DNA of 64,000 nt from Corynebacterium xerosis NBRC 16721 = ATCC 373 (GTDB lineage Bacteria > Actinomycetota > Actinomycetes > Mycobacteriales > Mycobacteriaceae): assembly GCF_001552415.1 (NCBI RefSeq), contig NZ_BCRD01000001.1, positions 124,001-188,000 of the forward strand, written 5' to 3'. How positions within the stretch are numbered: the stretch's first letter is position 1; the number at the start of each line of letters is the position of its first letter. The notes beneath the pieces were generated by a model. It saw nothing but the letters and a program-made list of their open reading frames with translations. It ran no database searches and was not told the origin of the DNA. Below, in pieces: positions 63,040 to 64,000 of this stretch. A program made the position numbers and the translations under genes.

Positions 63040-64000
63040 TCAGCCCTTCGCCGACACGTCGGGCAGGGCACGGGCCATGGCCACGCCGATCAGCCCGAGC
63101 ACGGCGAAGAACCCGAGGGCCCACATGGTGCCGAGCATCGCCAACCCGCCGGAGATGGCGCCGGTGGCCAGCAGGATCACGCCCATCGCCGAGTTCGCCA
63201 CGGCGACGTAGGTGGTGCGTTGGTCGCCCTCGGCCATGTCGACGACGTAGGTCTTGCGGGCCACGCGCACTCCGGTGTGCGTCAGCGTGATCAGGAAGTA
63301 CGCCACGGGCAGCGCCCACCCCGACCAGTCCTCGGCGAAGGTCACCTGCGCCATCACCGCCAGCAGGATCACAGAGGCCAGCCCCGCGCCCCACGTCATG
63401 GTGCTTTTCGACGACTTGTCGCTCAACTTTCCCGAGACCTGCCCGCCGAGGATGGCCGCCGCGCCCGAGGCGATGAGGAAGGGGCCCAGCCCGGAGAGTT
63501 CGCCGTCGCCGCGTTCGGCGGACAGCGACACGAAGAAGGCGGGCGACAGGGCGGAGACCAGCAGCAGCGAACGGACGATGACGAAGTTGCGGAACGGCGC
63601 GTCGTCGGAAAGCAACTCCCACGATTCCTTGACCCACGACCCGGCCGAATCCTCCGACGTCTCGCCGGCGGGTTCGGTGACGCGGTGGAAGACGACCGCG
63701 CCGGCGAACCACGTCAGCGCGGAAATGGCGATCATCCAGGTCAGCACCGACGTCGGCAGGTCATCGCCGCCGAACCAGCGGATGCCCAGGCCGAGGGTGA
63801 TGGCGACGACGCCGGACAGGACCGTCGCCAAACCGGTGATCTGGCCGCGCTGGCCCTTCGGGATCGTGCGGCCCTGGACGTCCTTAGAGCCGATCGAGCA
63901 CAGCGAACGGCCCAGCGCGAAGATCGCCAGCGCCGCGAGGATGGCCACTGCCGCGGCCATGCCGTCGAACACCGCCGCCGACAGGGCCATGATCAGCGCC
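63040..64000 (-). CDS. MFS transporter, N-terminally incomplete
   Basis: The visible 320 residues contain about nine membrane helices and the cytoplasmic loop of a major facilitator (SGKLSDKSSKSTMTWGAGLA after helix 7-8). The frame stays open to the last base of the window, so the gene begins beyond it. The substrate is unknown. Two motif-like sequences (63413, 63604) are explained by codons. Confidence 0.85.
   Translation of the reverse strand, partial: ALIMALSAAVFDGMAAAVAILAALAIFALGRSLCSIGSKDVQGRTIPKGQRGQITGLATVLSGVVAITLGLGIRWFGGDDLPTSVLTWMIAISALTWFAGAVVFHRVTEPAGETSEDSAGSWVKESWELLSDDAPFRNFVIVRSLLLVSALSPAFFVSLSAERGDGELSGLGPFLIASGAAAILGGQVSGKLSDKSSKSTMTWGAGLASVILLAVMAQVTFAEDWSGWALPVAYFLITLTHTGVRVARKTYVVDMAEGDQRTTYVAVANSAMGVILLATGAISGGLAMLGTMWALGFFAVLGLIGVAMARALPDVSAKG

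Noticed and set aside
25932..63613. GTCGGAAAGC copies (25932, 27248, 45041, 63604 and others) as members of the dispersed motif
   Set aside because: Most lie in genes and are explained by Leu-Ser-Asp or similar codons, so they were not counted.

Overview
The window is high-GC chromosomal DNA of a Corynebacterium-like actinobacterium. Evidence includes GTG and TTG starts, a prfB without the programmed frameshift, the glmU-prs-rplY-pth cluster, the hisN / second inositol-phosphatase / prfB neighbourhood, an N-terminally extended GapB, a PPA1309 gene divergent from a UPF0182 membrane protein, and a tmRNA tag ending YALAA. The GC level suggests a xerosis/freneyi-type species; that is an inference.

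Left edge (1-2.8 kb): an AbgT-type transporter gene broken by one extra base, smpB, a DUF4230 gene between two 33-bp copies of the smpB 3' end, and ssrA. Region 2.77-13.62 kb is an integrative element in the 3' end of ssrA with 17-bp attL/attR copies. It carries a tyrosine integrase, an excisionase-like protein, small unknown genes, a DUF3987-type ATPase and, next to it, a 170-bp mirror-symmetric array of twelve GTCCT pentamers. Its WhiB-like gene is split by a 4.34-kb IS21-family transposon that also carries a VOC protein, a GNAT protein and an AraC remnant. No conjugation or capsid genes are visible, so it resembles a satellite or mobilizable island.

Core region (13.6-43 kb): NUDIX, SGNH hydrolase, PPA1309, UPF0182, initiator tRNA, a GlxA-type regulator, an HD hydrolase, an acetyl-CoA hydrolase/transferase, a secreted S1 protease, hisN and a second inositol phosphatase, prfB, an operon (acidic Asp/Trp protein - histidine kinase - response regulator - SLC13 transporter - glycerate kinase), ftsEX, ppk2, a crotonase, a Nei-type glycosylase, a MinD/ParA-like ATPase and a YwiC-like protein.

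Right part (43-64 kb): an FMN riboswitch driving a PnuC-type riboflavin transporter, HAD phosphatase, aldehyde dehydrogenase, nucleosidase, MOSC, SDR, prfC, cupin, a DrrAB-type ABC exporter, gapB, a repeat-rich island, a second Asp/Trp protein, then pth, rplY, GNAT, prs, glmU and an MFS transporter running off the window.

Non-coding structure is unusually rich. A 10-bp motif (GTCGYMAAGC) recurs mostly between genes, often at terminators, and its AAAGC forms are absent from the integrated element. Two families of intergenic palindromes recur at several loci. Four genes have short tandem repeats directly before their start. The two Asp/Trp protein genes share the same upstream operator-like architecture, which suggests the response regulator encoded here controls both.
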